A stretch of DNA of 64,000 nt from Cystobacter fuscus DSM 2262 (GCF_000335475.2 NZ_ANAH02000009.1:124001-188000); one strand, 5' to 3'. Numbered from the stretch's first letter, positions 31,991-42,700 are shown. Notes: generated from the letters alone by a model not told the origin. Translations and numbers: made by a program.

Positions 31991-33376
31991 TCACGTCCCG
32001 AGCGCGGCCACCGGCGCCGGCTCGGCGGGCGACACGAGCGACTTCTTCTCCCACGCCCGGCTGCGCCAGCGCATCCACATGATGATGCCGCGCGTCCACT
32101 CGTCCGCCGCGATGGCGAGCCACACGCCCGCCAGTCCCAGGTGGAGCTGGAAGGTCAGCACGTACCCGAGCGGCAGGCTCATGCACACCATGGAGCCGAA
32201 GGCCGCGTACACGGTGAACGTGGCGTCTCCGGCGGCGCGCAGGGCGTTGACGAGCACGAGGTTGAAGGACCGCCCGGACTCCAGCACGAGGCTCAGGACG
32301 ATGACCTGGGAGGCGAGCTGGATGATGTCGCCATTGGCCGTGAACAGCCCGAGCAGGGGCTTGCGCAGGAGGATGGCCACGGCGTCCACCAGCACGGTGA
32401 GCGCCACGGACCACTTCAAGCTGCTCAGGGCGCGCTGGTAGGCCTCCTGCGCGCGGCTCGCTCCCACCAGCCGTCCGATGAGGATGGACGTGCCGATGCC
32501 GATGGCGAGGCTGAACAGGAAGATGTACTGCGAGATGGCCATCGCGTACTGCCGCGACGCCAGCGCCACGGGTCCCAGGAAGGTGACGTAGTACAGGAAG
32601 ACCGTCTGGCAGACGTGGTACATCACCTGCTCCCCGGCGGCGGGCAGGCCCACCTTGAGGATCTTCCGGATGTAGTCGCGCGAGAACGTCACGTAGTCGC
32701 GCGCCATCATCCGCACGTCCATCACCCGGTAGAGCATCCACACGAACACGACGAGCGCGATGGCCCGGCTGAACACGGTGGAGATCGCCGCCCCGGCCAC
32801 GTCCATGCGCGGCAGGCCCAGGTGACCGAAGATGAGCGCCCAGTTGCCGAGCACGTGCAGCGCGTTCATCCCCATGGCCACGTACATGGACTCCTTGGTG
32901 AAGCCGTACGTGCGCAGCAGGCTGGAGAACACGTTGATGAGGGCCTGCAGGAAGATGAAGCCTCCGGTGATGCCCATGTAGGTCCGCGCGTCGGTGAGCA
33001 CCACGCCCTGCAGGTTCATCCGCCCCAGCATCGCCCCGCCGCCCAGCAGCAGCGCCGCGCTGACCATGATGCCGAGCAGGAAGTTGAGCGTGATGGCGAG
33101 CGCGGAGATGCGCGCCGCCTCCTCGCCCCGGCGCGCCCCCAGGTACTGGGCCACGACGACGGAGGCGCCGTTGCTGATGACCTCCATGATGAGGATGCAG
33201 ACGAAGAGGTACTGGTTGACCACTCCGACGGCGGACACCGCATCGTCGGAGACGCCGCTGAGCATCAGCGTGTCCGCCGTGCCCATCAGCATGAACAACA
33301 AGAACTCGAGGAAGATGGGCCAGGTCAGCCGCATCAATCCGGGAGCGGAGTGCGCTGACGTGGTGTCGGTATGCAT
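31991..33376 (-). CDS. MATE-family multidrug/toxin efflux transporter
   Basis: 461 residues from the ATG at 33376. About twelve hydrophobic segments in two homologous halves, starting APGLMRLTWPIFLEFLLFMLMG and containing LMLSGVSDDAVSAVGVVNQYL and SLAIGIGTSILIGRLVGA, are typical of MATE transporters, which use sodium or proton gradients to export cationic drugs or metabolites across the inner membrane. It converges on the helicase gene with 18 bp between the stops. Its substrate is unknown. The window does not contain a metabolite cluster that obviously depends on it. Confidence 0.9.
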   Translation of the reverse strand: MHTDTTSAHSAPGLMRLTWPIFLEFLLFMLMGTADTLMLSGVSDDAVSAVGVVNQYLFVCILIMEVISNGASVVVAQYLGARRGEEAARISALAITLNFLLGIMVSAALLLGGGAMLGRMNLQGVVLTDARTYMGITGGFIFLQALINVFSSLLRTYGFTKESMYVAMGMNALHVLGNWALIFGHLGLPRMDVAGAAISTVFSRAIALVVFVWMLYRVMDVRMMARDYVTFSRDYIRKILKVGLPAAGEQVMYHVCQTVFLYYVTFLGPVALASRQYAMAISQYIFLFSLAIGIGTSILIGRLVGASRAQEAYQRALSSLKWSVALTVLVDAVAILLRKPLLGLFTANGDIIQLASQVIVLSLVLESGRSFNLVLVNALRAAGDATFTVYAAFGSMVCMSLPLGYVLTFQLHLGLAGVWLAIAADEWTRGIIMWMRWRSRAWEKKSLVSPAEPAPVAALGT

Positions 33377-33809
33377 GGACGCGTATTTCCTTTGCCGCCC
33401 CGGCTCTCTCATGCCCTCGTCGGGCTGTCGAGCGACAAGGCCCTGACCGTTAACCGCTGGGGTGAGACAGCGCTCCTCTATCTGCTCGCCTTTCCTTCCT
33501 CGTCCTCCTCACCAGAGGTGCGGCTGACACCTCCACCAAACCCCATCTCCCATCACCGGGCGTGCGAGCCAGGCCGTGTGCCATGGGAGCGAGCGGCCAG
33601 GAGCCCGCGCCTCGTGTGGGGACCAACCACTCTCCCTCCCGGGAAGCGCCCCTCCTCGGTCCGTGCGTGCGGGCCTGGGAGGAGGGCGGCCTACGGGCGG
33701 CGAGTAGCGGCAGGGCGAAGGCGAAGGCGGAGCGCGAACGGATGGGAGACGACAAGGTTGAGAGAGGTTTTCCGGACCCCTAGGATGCCCGGCAAGGAAG
33801 GAACCCGAC
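33377..33809. other. 433-bp intergenic region without a recognised gene
   Basis: The region between the MATE gene and the adenosine deaminase gene holds a minus-strand open frame (33450-33755) whose sequence (Arg/Pro/Gly-rich, no domains) looks like a chance frame. A GC-rich imperfect hairpin is possible around 33648-33687 (GCCCCTCCT with AGGAGGGC). No convincing small RNA or riboswitch was recognised. An AAGGAAGG sequence at 33794-33801 serves the downstream gene. Confidence 0.5.
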
Positions 33810-34970
33810 ATGGCTTCGATTCGTGACGACGAGCTGCCCAGCTCGACTGGCATACCCTCATCCGCGCGCCGGGTGGACTGGGTCGCGCCCCCGGCGCTCC
33901 CCGTCACCGAGGAGCTGCTGCGCGCGCTGCCCAAGACGGATCTGCACTGCCACCTGGATGGCTCGATGCGGCTGCGCACCATCCTCGAGCTGGCCGAGCA
34001 GCAGAAGGTGCATCTGCCCGCGGACACCGAGGACGGGCTCGCCAAGGCGATCCACATGGGCGAGGTGTGCAAGAGCCTCGAGGACTACCTGGTCGCCTTC
34101 GACGTGACGCTCTCGGTGCTGCAGACGGCCGAGGCGCTCTACCGCGCCGCCTACGAGCTGGCGGTGGACGCGGCGGCGGAGAACGTGCGCTACCTGGAGG
34201 TGCGCTACTCGCCCGCCCTGCACCTGAAGAAGGGCCTGAAGATGACGACGGTCATCGACTCGGTGCTCGAGGGCCTGCGGGTGGCCAAGCGCGAGACGGG
34301 CATCAAGTACGGCGTCATCGTCTGTGGCATCCGCCACATCAACCCCCAGACGTCCATGCGGCTGGCCGAGCTGTCGGTGGCGTACAAGAACCGCGGCGTC
34401 ATCGGCTTCGACCTGGCGGGCGCCGAGGCGTCCTTCCCGGCGAAGGATCACAAGGAGGCCTTCCAGCTCATCCTGCGCAACAACGTCAACTGCACGGCGC
34501 ACGCGGGCGAGGCCTTCGGGCCCGAGTCCATCTCCCAGGCCATCCACTACCTGGGGGCGCACCGCATCGGCCACGGCACGCGCCTGCGCGAGGACGGAGA
34601 TCTGCTCAACTACGTGAACGATCACCGCATCCCGCTGGAGGTGTGCCCCTCCTCCAACGTGCAGACGGGCGCGGTGTCGAGCCTGGACGCGCACCCGCTG
34701 AAGTTCTACTTCGACTACGGCCTGCGCGTGACGATCAACACGGACAACCGGCTCATCACCGACACCACGGTGACCAAGGAGCTGTGGCTGTCGCACAAGG
34801 AGATCGGCCTGTCGCTGGAGGACTTGACCACCATCATCGTCTCCGGCTTCAAGAGCGCCTTCCTGCCGTCGCGTGAGAAGCAGGACTTCCTGCGGCAGGT
34901 GAACGAGGAGATTACCCGCACGCTGGCGGCCTTCGAGAAGCGGCCCCAGATGGTGAAGCAGCCGGCTTGA
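33810..34970 (+). CDS. add: Adenosine deaminase
   Basis: 386 residues with the adenosine deaminase signature. The zinc ligands appear in TDLHCHLDGSMRLR, the catalytic Glu and His in NCTAHAGEAFGPES, and ICPSSN-type residues in EVCPSSNVQTGAV. The last zinc ligand region is TINTDNRLITDTT. It hydrolyses adenosine (or deoxyadenosine) to inosine in purine salvage. An extra, proline-rich N-terminal stretch of about 30 residues precedes the barrel. NTDN replaces the more usual NTDDP, so another adenine-like substrate cannot be excluded. It is followed 23 bp downstream by an SDR gene, likely in the same transcript. Confidence 0.92.
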   Translation: MASIRDDELPSSTGIPSSARRVDWVAPPALPVTEELLRALPKTDLHCHLDGSMRLRTILELAEQQKVHLPADTEDGLAKAIHMGEVCKSLEDYLVAFDVTLSVLQTAEALYRAAYELAVDAAAENVRYLEVRYSPALHLKKGLKMTTVIDSVLEGLRVAKRETGIKYGVIVCGIRHINPQTSMRLAELSVAYKNRGVIGFDLAGAEASFPAKDHKEAFQLILRNNVNCTAHAGEAFGPESISQAIHYLGAHRIGHGTRLREDGDLLNYVNDHRIPLEVCPSSNVQTGAVSSLDAHPLKFYFDYGLRVTINTDNRLITDTTVTKELWLSHKEIGLSLEDLTTIIVSGFKSAFLPSREKQDFLRQVNEEITRTLAAFEKRPQMVKQPA

Positions 34971-34993
34971 GCCGGAGAAAGGACGCGGTCGTC

Positions 34994-35773
34994 ATGGAGT
35001 TGGAGTTGGGTGGCAAGGTGTTCCTGGTGACGGGGGGTTCGGATGGGCTGGGCGCGGCGGTGGCCCTGCGTCTGGTGAAGGAAGGGGCTCGCGTGGCCAT
35101 CTGCGCGCGCAACCCCGAGCGCCTGGAGGCCTCGGCCTCGGTCCTGCGGGGCGCGGGGGGCGACGTGCTGGCGGTGGTGGCGGACGTCACCCGCGCCGAG
35201 CATGTGGATGCCTTCGTGGACGCGGCGGCGGCGCGTTGGGGCCGGGTGGACGGGTTGGTGAACAACGCGGGCGCCGCGGCGGCGCGGCCCTTCCCCGAAC
35301 TGGACGACGCGGCGTGGGAGGCGGACCTGCAGCTCAAGCTCTTCGCCGCGGCGCGGGCGTCGCGGCGCGCGCTGCCCCATCTGCGCGCGGCGGGGGGTGG
35401 AGCCATCGTCAACGTGCTGGCCATCTCGGCCAAGGCGCCGGGGCCCCAGTCGATGCCGTCCTCGGTGTCCCGGGCGGCGGGCATGGCACTCACCAAGTCC
35501 CTGTCGAAGGAACTGGGCCCCGAGGGCATCCGGGTGAACGCGGTGTTGCCGGGCCTCATCGAGAGCGGCCAGTGGGAGCGTCGCGCGCTCGCCACGAACC
35601 AGCCGGTGGAGACGGTCTACTCGCAGCTGTCCAAGGGCTCCGGCATTCCGCTGGGCCGCGTGGGCAAGGCCGAGGAGTTCGCCGACGTGGTGGCCTTCCT
35701 GCTCTCGCCGCGCGCGGGCTTCGTGAGCGGGGTGGCGCTCAACGTGGACGGTGGACAGTCTCCTGTCGTGTGA
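34994..35773 (+). CDS. Short-chain dehydrogenase/reductase with altered active site
   Basis: 259 residues from the ATG at 34994 (AAAGGA at 34977-34982). The cofactor motif is GGSDGLGAAVAL; NNAG and a carboxy-terminal DGGQSPVV are also typical of classical SDRs such as FabG. However, the catalytic Y-x3-K is not seen: the place where it would be expected reads SMPSSVSRAAGMALTKSL, with Ser and Arg at the Tyr/Lys positions. Ser in NVLAISA is kept. It is therefore either an atypical reductase with a changed mechanism or a non-redox ligand-binding protein. It follows the add gene in the same direction. Confidence 0.85.
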   Translation: MELELGGKVFLVTGGSDGLGAAVALRLVKEGARVAICARNPERLEASASVLRGAGGDVLAVVADVTRAEHVDAFVDAAAARWGRVDGLVNNAGAAAARPFPELDDAAWEADLQLKLFAAARASRRALPHLRAAGGGAIVNVLAISAKAPGPQSMPSSVSRAAGMALTKSLSKELGPEGIRVNAVLPGLIESGQWERRALATNQPVETVYSQLSKGSGIPLGRVGKAEEFADVVAFLLSPRAGFVSGVALNVDGGQSPVV

Positions 35774-35879
35774 AGTGTGAAGATTCCCTGGCGCTCTCCC
35801 CGGCCTCCGGGTGGAATCGGGCGGCGCGGGACCCGTGGGGCTCGCGACCGCTTCATGCACTCACACGAGGGGAACGCAC

Positions 35880-36335
35880 ATGGATCCATTTCCTGAGAAT
35901 CAGCCGGGCGCGCCGGGCCCGGGCTCGAGCGCCACGGCCCGGGAGCAGGTGAACGCGCCGGCCATCCTGTTGATGGTGACGGCCGGACTGGGCGTGCTGA
36001 TGGCGTTGATCGGTCTGGCCCAGTCCGTCCTGGGGCTGAATCGGATTCCCCCCGAGATGTTCGACGACCCGAACATCGCGCGGTACCGCTCCATCATCGA
36101 GACGGCGCAGGGCATCGGGGGCTTCTCCAACGTCATCACCCTGCTGCTCAGTGGACTGACGTTCTTCGGCGCCCTGAAGATGAAGAACCTGGAGAACTTC
36201 GGCCTGTCCATGGCCGCCGCCATCATCGCCATCATCCCGTGCTTCGGGCCGTGCTGCTGCCTCGGCATCCCGGTGGGCATCTGGGCGCTGGTGGTGATCA
36301 ACAAGCCGGAAGTGAAGTCCGCCTTCCGCGGCTAG
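35880..36335 (+). CDS. Small integral membrane protein of unknown function
   Basis: 151 residues from the ATG at 35880, with a GAGGGGA sequence upstream. It has a proline/glycine-rich N-terminus, then three or four hydrophobic segments: NAPAILLMVTAGLGVLMALI, NVITLLLSGLTFFGALKM, and a longer pair AAAIIAIIPCFGPCCCLGI and PVGIWALVVI. The CFGPCCCLGIPVGIW motif near the end is a recurrent feature of small bacterial inner-membrane proteins. No enzymatic residues are visible. A strong hairpin follows the gene. Confidence 0.75.
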   Translation: MDPFPENQPGAPGPGSSATAREQVNAPAILLMVTAGLGVLMALIGLAQSVLGLNRIPPEMFDDPNIARYRSIIETAQGIGGFSNVITLLLSGLTFFGALKMKNLENFGLSMAAAIIAIIPCFGPCCCLGIPVGIWALVVINKPEVKSAFRG

Positions 36336-36350
36336 ACGCCGGACGCACGA

Positions 36351-36384
36351 CGGCCCGCCCCCACGAGGCGTGGGAGGCGGGCCG
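36351..36384. terminator. Strong bidirectional hairpin terminator
   Basis: A 15-bp stem with one bulged A: CGGCCCGCC (36351-36359) and CCCACG (36360-36365) pair with CGTGGG (36369-36374) and GGCGGGCCG (36376-36384). It lies between the stops of the small membrane protein gene and the convergent glgC, so it can terminate both transcripts. Confidence 0.8.
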
Positions 36385-36401
36385 GGTAGTCACCGCGGGA
36401 C

Positions 36402-37631
36402 TCAGGCGACCTTCATTCCCTTGGGGATGACGACCACGCCGCCGGAGGTGACGTGGAAGCGGCGCCGATCCTCCTCGATGTCATAGCCGATGGTGGTCTC
36501 CTGGGGGATCTCCACGTTCTTGTCGATGATGGCGCGCCGGATGCGGCAGCGCCGCCCGATGGTGACGTTCTCGAAGAGCAGCGAGTCCTCGATCTCGGAG
36601 AACGAGTTGACGCGCACCTTGGGGGAGAGCACCGAGCGCTTCACGTGGCCGCCGGAGATGATGCACCCCTCGCTCACCAGCGAGTCCATGGCGTGGCCCA
36701 CGCGCTTGTGCTCGTGGTCGGCGAAGACGAACTTGGCCGGCGGGAAGTTGTTGGGCTGGGTGTAGATGGGCCACCGGTCGTTGTAGAGGTTGAACACCGG
36801 GTCCACCTCCACCAGGTCCATGTTGGACTGGTAGTACGTGTCGATGTTGCCCACGTCCCGCCAGTAGCCGCGCTCCTTCTGCTCCTGGCCGGCGATGACG
36901 TTGGTGGCGAAGTCGTACACGTACACCGGCTCGCGCTTGTACAGCTCGCTGATGATGGACTTGCCGAAGTCGTGGGCGCTCGACTCGATGGCCGCGTCGC
37001 GCACCACCTCCTGCACCAGCGACTGGGTGGTGAAGAGGTAGTTGCCCATGGACGCCAGGCAGTACTTGTCGTTGCCCGGCATGGGCGGCGGGTTCTTGGG
37101 CTTCTCCACGAAGCCGCGCATGCGCCCGTCCGGCCCCACGTCGATGATGCCGAACTCCCGCCCCTCGTGCAGCGGCACGGGGATGGCCGCCACCGTGCAG
37201 GCCGCCTTGCGCTCGACGTGGAAGTCGAGCATCTGCCGGCAGTCCATCCGGTAGATGTGGTCCGCGCCGAAGACGAAGATGTGGTCCGGCTCCTCGTCGG
37301 TGATGATGTTGAGGTTCTGGTAGATGGCGTCCGCGCTGCCCTTGTACCAGTCCATGCCGGTACGCATCTGTGCGGGCACCGTCTCCACGTAGTGGTCCAG
37401 GAACGCCGACATCCGCCAGGCGCGCGACAGGTGCTTGTTGAGCGAGTCGCTCTTGTACTGGGTGAGCACCTTCATCCGGTAGATGCCGGAGTTGGCGAAG
37501 TTGGAGAGCACGAAGTCGATGATGCGGTAGCGACCGCCAAAGGGAACGGCCGGCTTGGCCCGTTCACGGGTCAGGGGTTCGAGCCGGGTTCCGGCGCCCC
37601 CCGCGAGGATCATTGCGAGCAATTTCGCCAT
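36402..37631 (-). CDS. glgC: Glucose-1-phosphate adenylyltransferase
   Basis: 409 residues from the ATG at 37631 (a second possible start lies four codons upstream). The nucleotidyltransferase motif is [27 protein letters not shown]; other GlgC elements are [40 protein letters not shown] and FATNVI. The C-terminal left-handed beta-helix ([30 protein letters not shown]) is complete. It makes ADP-glucose, the committed step of glycogen synthesis, and is normally regulated by sugar phosphates. It is divergent from the FHA-GGDEF gene (134 bp apart). glgX (51423) and treY lie 14 kb away. Confidence 0.95.
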   Translation of the reverse strand: MAKLLAMILAGGAGTRLEPLTRERAKPAVPFGGRYRIIDFVLSNFANSGIYRMKVLTQYKSDSLNKHLSRAWRMSAFLDHYVETVPAQMRTGMDWYKGSADAIYQNLNIITDEEPDHIFVFGADHIYRMDCRQMLDFHVERKAACTVAAIPVPLHEGREFGIIDVGPDGRMRGFVEKPKNPPPMPGNDKYCLASMGNYLFTTQSLVQEVVRDAAIESSAHDFGKSIISELYKREPVYVYDFATNVIAGQEQKERGYWRDVGNIDTYYQSNMDLVEVDPVFNLYNDRWPIYTQPNNFPPAKFVFADHEHKRVGHAMDSLVSEGCIISGGHVKRSVLSPKVRVNSFSEIEDSLLFENVTIGRRCRIRRAIIDKNVEIPQETTIGYDIEEDRRRFHVTSGGVVVIPKGMKVA

Positions 37632-37765
37632 AGAGCGGGCCAAGTTACCTGGCAGGCAACACCCCGCAAGTCCGCTCTGGGGGCATCGTTGAGTAGCGAA
37701 ACTGTGCCCCCCCTGGCCGGCGCTCGTGGCTTCCCACGGGGCAGCCGTGCTATGTCTTCCAGGCG

Positions 37766-38650
37766 ATGGCTGGCGACGAAACCCGAGTAACCAAGATCTC
37801 CGCGATCAAGGATCTGGCGAGCACGGTCGATGAGGAATGCTGCATCGTGCAGATTCACGGGCCGGAGCTGGGCAAGAAGTACACGCTCCTGGAGCACGAA
37901 TTCACCATTGGACGTGAGGAGGGCAACCACATCGTGGTGGACCTCGACAACGTCTCGCGTCGGCATGCGCGCATCATCCGCATGCAGGGGCGGATGTTCG
38001 TGCAGGACCTGGGCTCCACCAACGGCACCTACCTCAACGACCAGGAGGTGACGCAGGAGACCCCGCTGCGCAGCGGGGATCTCATCAAGGTGGGGGGCTC
38101 CATCTTCAAGTTCCTCACCGGTGACAACGTGGAGCTGCAGTACCACGAGACCATCTACACGCTCACCATCCAGGACGGCCTCACCGGCATCAACAACAAG
38201 CGCTACTTCCTGGAGTACCTGGAGCGCGAGATGGGCCGGTGCCACCGCTACGGGCGCCCCCTGACGCTGATGCTCTTCGACATCGATTTCTTCAAGAAAA
38301 TCAACGATGTCCACGGGCACCTGGCGGGCGACTACGTGCTGCGCGAGCTGTCGCAGACCCTCAAGCGGCTGGTGCGCAAGGAGCAGTGCTTCGCGCGCTA
38401 CGGCGGCGAGGAGTTCGCGGTCGTCATCCCCGAGGACGGCGGCGAGAAGGCCCGCATCTTCGCGGAGAAGATCCGCCGCACCGTCGAGGAGAAGCAGTTC
38501 GTCTTCGAGAACCAGGAGATTCCCGTCACCGTGTCCCTGGGCGTGGCCGACATGACGCCCGACATGGTGGATCCGCTCCAGTTCATCAAGGTCGCCGACG
38601 CCAACCTCTACAAGGCGAAGAAGGCGGGCCGCAACCGCGTGGTCTTCTAG
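37766..38650 (+). CDS. FHA-GGDEF diguanylate cyclase
   Basis: 294 residues. An N-terminal FHA domain (about residues 30-115; [26 protein letters not shown] and [11 protein letters not shown] carry the phosphothreonine-binding Arg, Ser and Asn) precedes a GGDEF domain with active-site motif [13 protein letters not shown] near residue 214. The GGEEF form is catalytically competent. It would make cyclic di-GMP when the FHA domain or a kinase signals to it. No product-inhibition RxxD motif was sought in detail. The arrangement is like that of the FHA-GGDEF enzymes of predatory deltaproteobacteria such as Bdellovibrio DgcB. It is not in an operon; the gene is divergent from glgC. Confidence 0.93.
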   Translation: MAGDETRVTKISAIKDLASTVDEECCIVQIHGPELGKKYTLLEHEFTIGREEGNHIVVDLDNVSRRHARIIRMQGRMFVQDLGSTNGTYLNDQEVTQETPLRSGDLIKVGGSIFKFLTGDNVELQYHETIYTLTIQDGLTGINNKRYFLEYLEREMGRCHRYGRPLTLMLFDIDFFKKINDVHGHLAGDYVLRELSQTLKRLVRKEQCFARYGGEEFAVVIPEDGGEKARIFAEKIRRTVEEKQFVFENQEIPVTVSLGVADMTPDMVDPLQFIKVADANLYKAKKAGRNRVVF

Positions 38651-38662
38651 CCACCCCGGGCT

Positions 38663-38686
38663 CCCTCCCCCTGGAAGCGGGGAGGG
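38663..38686. terminator. Hairpin between convergent cyclase and epimerase genes
   Basis: CCCTCCCC (38663-38670) pairs with GGGGAGGG (38679-38686) around an 8-nt loop, between the FHA-GGDEF stop and the stop of the convergent epimerase gene. It is a plausible bidirectional terminator, similar in stem to the one at 53606-53631. Confidence 0.55.
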
Positions 38687-38701
38687 TGGGGTGAAAAGGA
38701 C

Positions 38702-39730
38702 TCAGGTCCCCTCGCGCCGCTCGGCCAGCCGGCCCTTGGTGCCGGGCAGGTGGCCCGGGGCCATGCGCGTATAGAGGTACTTCACGGTGTCGTGGAGCGT
38801 CTCGTGGACGTCGCGGGCGTGGAAGCCCAGCTCGCGCTCGGCCTTGGCGCTGTCCAGCCAGAACCAGTGCTCGCCGATGTCCACCTCCTGGGGATCCAGG
38901 GTGGGCTTCGTCCCGCGCCACTTCGCCACCTGCTCGAGCAGCCTGGCGCCCAGCACGTTCACCCGCGGGGGCAGCTTGAGCCGGGGGGCGGGCACGCCGG
39001 TGAGACGCTCGAGGCGCTGGAAGAAGTCCCACATGGACAGGTTCACGCCCATGAGGTGGCGCCCGTACACCTCGCCGCGGGTGAGGGCCTGGACGAAGGC
39101 GTCCGCCAGGTCGCGCACGTCCACGAAGGAGATGCCGCCGCCGGGCATGGCGGGAATCTCCCCCTGGAGGAACTTCATCACCGTCCACGTGGACGACAGC
39201 CGGTCATCCCCCGGCCCCATGAGGAGGCTGGGGTTGAGCACCACGAGGGGGATGGCGTGCTGGCGGCAGAACTCCAGCGTGAGCTTCTCCTCGTAGATTT
39301 TCGACAGGTAGTAGGGCCAGCGGCCCACCACCTCGATGGGGTAGTCGTCCTCCTCGGTGCGCACGCGCTCGTCCTTGGAGACGGCGATGGTGCCCGAGGT
39401 GGAGGCGAGGATGACGCGCCCGACGCCCGCCTCGCGCACGTCGTGGAGGAGCGCGCGCGTGCTGTCCACGTGCAGCTCGTACATGCGCCGCGCGTCCTTG
39501 TCCTGGAAGGAGACGAGCCCCGCCAGGTGGTAGAGCACCTGCACGCCCTCGAGCGCCCGTCGCACGGCCTCCCGGTCCTTCAAGTCCCCGGGGATGAACT
39601 CCACGCCCTCGAAGCCCGGGCCCTTGGGACGGGAGCGGCCGATGACGCGCACCTCGTGGCCGGCGGCCACCAGCCGGGGCACCAGGTGCGAGCCCAGGAA
39701 GCCCGTGCCTCCGGTGACGAGCAGCTTCAC
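38702..39730 (-). CDS. NAD-dependent epimerase/dehydratase, ether-lipid operon
   Basis: 342 residues with an extended SDR fold: GGTGFLGSHLV at the N-terminus, VLYHLAGLVS, STSGTIAVS, and the catalytic tyrosine-lysine pair in YYLSKIYEEKLTLEF. It is closest in type to 3-beta-hydroxysteroid-dehydrogenase/dihydroflavonol-reductase-like enzymes. Its start overlaps the elbD stop (ATGA), so it is translationally coupled. In myxobacteria the elb operon holds such reductases, which could reduce a keto or aldehyde intermediate of alkyl-glycerol formation. The reaction is inferred. Confidence 0.85.
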   Translation of the reverse strand: MKLLVTGGTGFLGSHLVPRLVAAGHEVRVIGRSRPKGPGFEGVEFIPGDLKDREAVRRALEGVQVLYHLAGLVSFQDKDARRMYELHVDSTRALLHDVREAGVGRVILASTSGTIAVSKDERVRTEEDDYPIEVVGRWPYYLSKIYEEKLTLEFCRQHAIPLVVLNPSLLMGPGDDRLSSTWTVMKFLQGEIPAMPGGGISFVDVRDLADAFVQALTRGEVYGRHLMGVNLSMWDFFQRLERLTGVPAPRLKLPPRVNVLGARLLEQVAKWRGTKPTLDPQEVDIGEHWFWLDSAKAERELGFHARDVHETLHDTVKYLYTRMAPGHLPGTKGRLAERREGT

Positions 39731-42700
39731 GATTCACTCCTTCCCGTGGACAGGGCGCGGCGCTGGTCCTCCACCGTCGCCGAGTCGTCGAAGCTGAGCA
39801 CCCGGCCCGCGGCGAGCGCCCGGATGGCGTCCTCGGCGAGGCGGGTGGCGTAGCGGTAGCTCTCCGAGCGCGACATGCCGTGCGTCTTGGCGCGCAGCAT
39901 CTCGTGCGTGAGCACGGGGCCGATGTGGCCCTCCAGCTCGCGCGACTTGGGGAGGATCCTCCCCTTGGGCAGGGCCTCGTAGGCGCCCTTGAGGTAGATG
40001 GGCAGCACGTCCACGTTGTAGGTGAGTGACAGGTAGCCGAGCGTGGGCTTGAACTCGAGCAGCTCGCCCGTCACCGAGCGCGTGCCCTCGGGGAAGATGA
40101 GCAGGTTGTAGCCCTGCTGCAGGGCGCTGCCGGCCATGCGCAGTGACTCGCGCAGCGAGCCGTGCCGGTCCATGGGGATGAGGTCCGTGAAGTTCTCGAA
40201 GTACGCGCGCTTGAGGGGCGTGTCGAAGAAGTAGTCGCGCGCGGCGATGGTGGTGAGCCGCTGGCCCTGCTCGCCGAGCACCAGCTTGACGAGCCCCATG
40301 TCCAGGTGGCTCGTGTGGTTGGCGATGACGAGGAAGTTGCGGTTCTGGGGGATGAAGGGCTTGCCCGTCACCTTCACGTCGAACAGGCCGCCGAAGATGG
40401 CCTGCTGGCCGAGCCGCACCACCTGCCGGCCCAGGGTGACGAGGGGCTCGGGCACGGGGATCTCCACCTCCTCGCTCTTGGCGGTCTCGCGGGAGATGTC
40501 CTTCGCGCGCGTCTCCGCGCTCGGCTTGCGGCCGCTGGCGAGCACGAGCTTGCGCAGATCCTCCACCGTCTGCACGTGCGTGAGATCATTCGCGGAGGGC
40601 AGGGGCACCCCCGCCTGCTCCAGGGCCACGGACAGCTCGGTGAGCATGAGCGAGTCCACACCCAGGTCCCCACTCAGGTGGGCCTCGGGGCGGATGTCGG
40701 CGAGGGGCCGGTTCACCACCTCGGCGAGCAGCGGGTAGAGCCAGTCGGCCACGCCGCCGGTGCCCGCGTGCTGCACGCGCTCGCGCGCCTTGTCTCCGGA
40801 GGCGACGAGCCGATCCAGCTTCTTGAACTCCTCCACCACCTGCTTGCGCTTGACCTTGCGCGAGGACGTGCGCGGCAGCTCCATGTCCGTGAAGCGCAGC
40901 ACCTTCACCCGGCGGTAGAAGGGCATCTCGTGGCCCTTCTTGCGGAAGTGCTCCTCCAGCTCGCGCCGCACCTCCTCGCGCGGCCGCTCGAGGTAGTCCG
41001 GCACGCACAGGCAGGCGACCTTCTCCCCGCCGGCCTCGTCCGGGAGCCCCACGATGGACAGCTCCTTGATGTGCGCGTGGTCGCCGTACACCTCCTCGAG
41101 TTCGTCCGGGTACACGTTCTTCCCGTTGGCGTCGATGATGACGTCCTTCTTGCGACCCACCAGGTACAGCCGGCCCTCGGCGTCGATGCGGCCCAGGTCT
41201 CCGGTGTAGAGCCAGCCTTCCTTGAGGACGGCGTCGGTGGACTCCTTGTCGCCGAAGTAGCCGGCCATGACGCTCGGGCCGCGGGCGATCACCTCGCCGA
41301 TGCCCTCGTTGTCCGGCTCGAGGATGCGCAGCTCGATGCCCGGCAGCGCCTTGCCCACCGTGCCCGGCAGGCGCTTGTTGACGTTCGTCTCGGACACCGT
41401 GAGCACGGGGGCGGCCTCGGTGAGGCCATAGCCCTCGATGATGTTGAAGCCGAGCTGGTGGAAGGCCTTGTGCACGTCATCCGGCAGCGCCGAGCCGCCG
41501 GACACGAGGAACTTGATCTTCCCGCCGAACTTGCGGTGCACGGGCCAGAAGAGCAGCTTGCCCAGGTTGAGGCTGCTGCGGTTGCGCAGCTCGCCGTGGG
41601 TGGCCATCAGCGTCTTGATCGCCTGCTCCACCAGGGGCGGGCGGCTGGCCATCTCCTGCGTCACCTTGCGGTGCAGGAGCTGCCAGAGCGCGGGCACGCC
41701 GATCATCGCCGACACGCGGCCCGTCTCGAACACCTCGCCGAGTTTGTCCGACGTCAGCTCGTCGATGTACGTCACCTCGGCGCCGCGCGAGAAGGGCGTG
41801 AGGAAGCCGGCGGAGAACTCGAAGGTGTGGTGCAGGGGCAGCACGGAGAGCACCCCGTCGCCGACGCCGATGGCGAACGCGCCCGCCAGCTTCGCGATGA
41901 GCGAGGCGAAGTTGCGGTGGGTGAGCATCACGCCCTTGGGGGTGCCGGTGGTGCCCGAGGTGAAGATGAGGCTGGCCACGTCGTCCGCGGCGGCCGTGCG
42001 GCGCACCGGACCGATGCTGTCCGGGTACTGGGGGTCTCCACTCATCGCCTCGGCGAGGCTGACCACGCGCGTGGACACGCCCGCCTGGGCGAGCAGCTCC
42101 GCGAGGTTGGGCATCTCCGCGGCCGTCTCCTCGGACAGCAGCAGCACCCGGGCCTCGGAGCGGCGGGCGATGTTCACCACCTCGGACTCGTTGAGGCTCG
42201 AGTCCACGGGCACCGCGGTGCCACCCGCGCGGAGAATCCCGAAGTAGGAGATGGGCCACTCGGGCCGGTTCTCCGACAGGAGCATCACGCGCTCGTTGCG
42301 CTTGACGCCTTCCTTCAGGAGGAAGCTGCCCACGCGGTTGGCGTAGCGGTTGACCTCGCCGTAGGTGAAGCGCTCTTCCTTCTCGTTCGCCGCGAAGCGG
42401 AAGGCCACGCGGTGGCGCCACGCGTTGACGCTCGCCTCGAGCATCTCCAGCAGGTCGCGGTGGGCGGGGATGACGGTGCGCCGCTTCGTCTCCTCCTCGA
42501 GACCCGGGAACACCCACTTCTCCAGGCCGGGCAGGTGGGTGTCGAGGAAGTAGACGCGCCAGTCGATGGCCTCGGGGGCCCAGGGGATGCGGGCCCGGTC
42601 ATGCGGCGCCATGTGCGCGTAGACCGAGCGCGTGTTGTCGCAGCGGAAGACGTAGCGGTTGTCATAGAGGAAGGGCATGAACAAGTCGATGAGCCCCATG

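Noticed and set aside
33450-33755. A 101-codon minus-strand protein gene
   Set aside because: Arg/Pro/Gly-rich without structure or a good ribosome-binding site; it looks like a chance frame.
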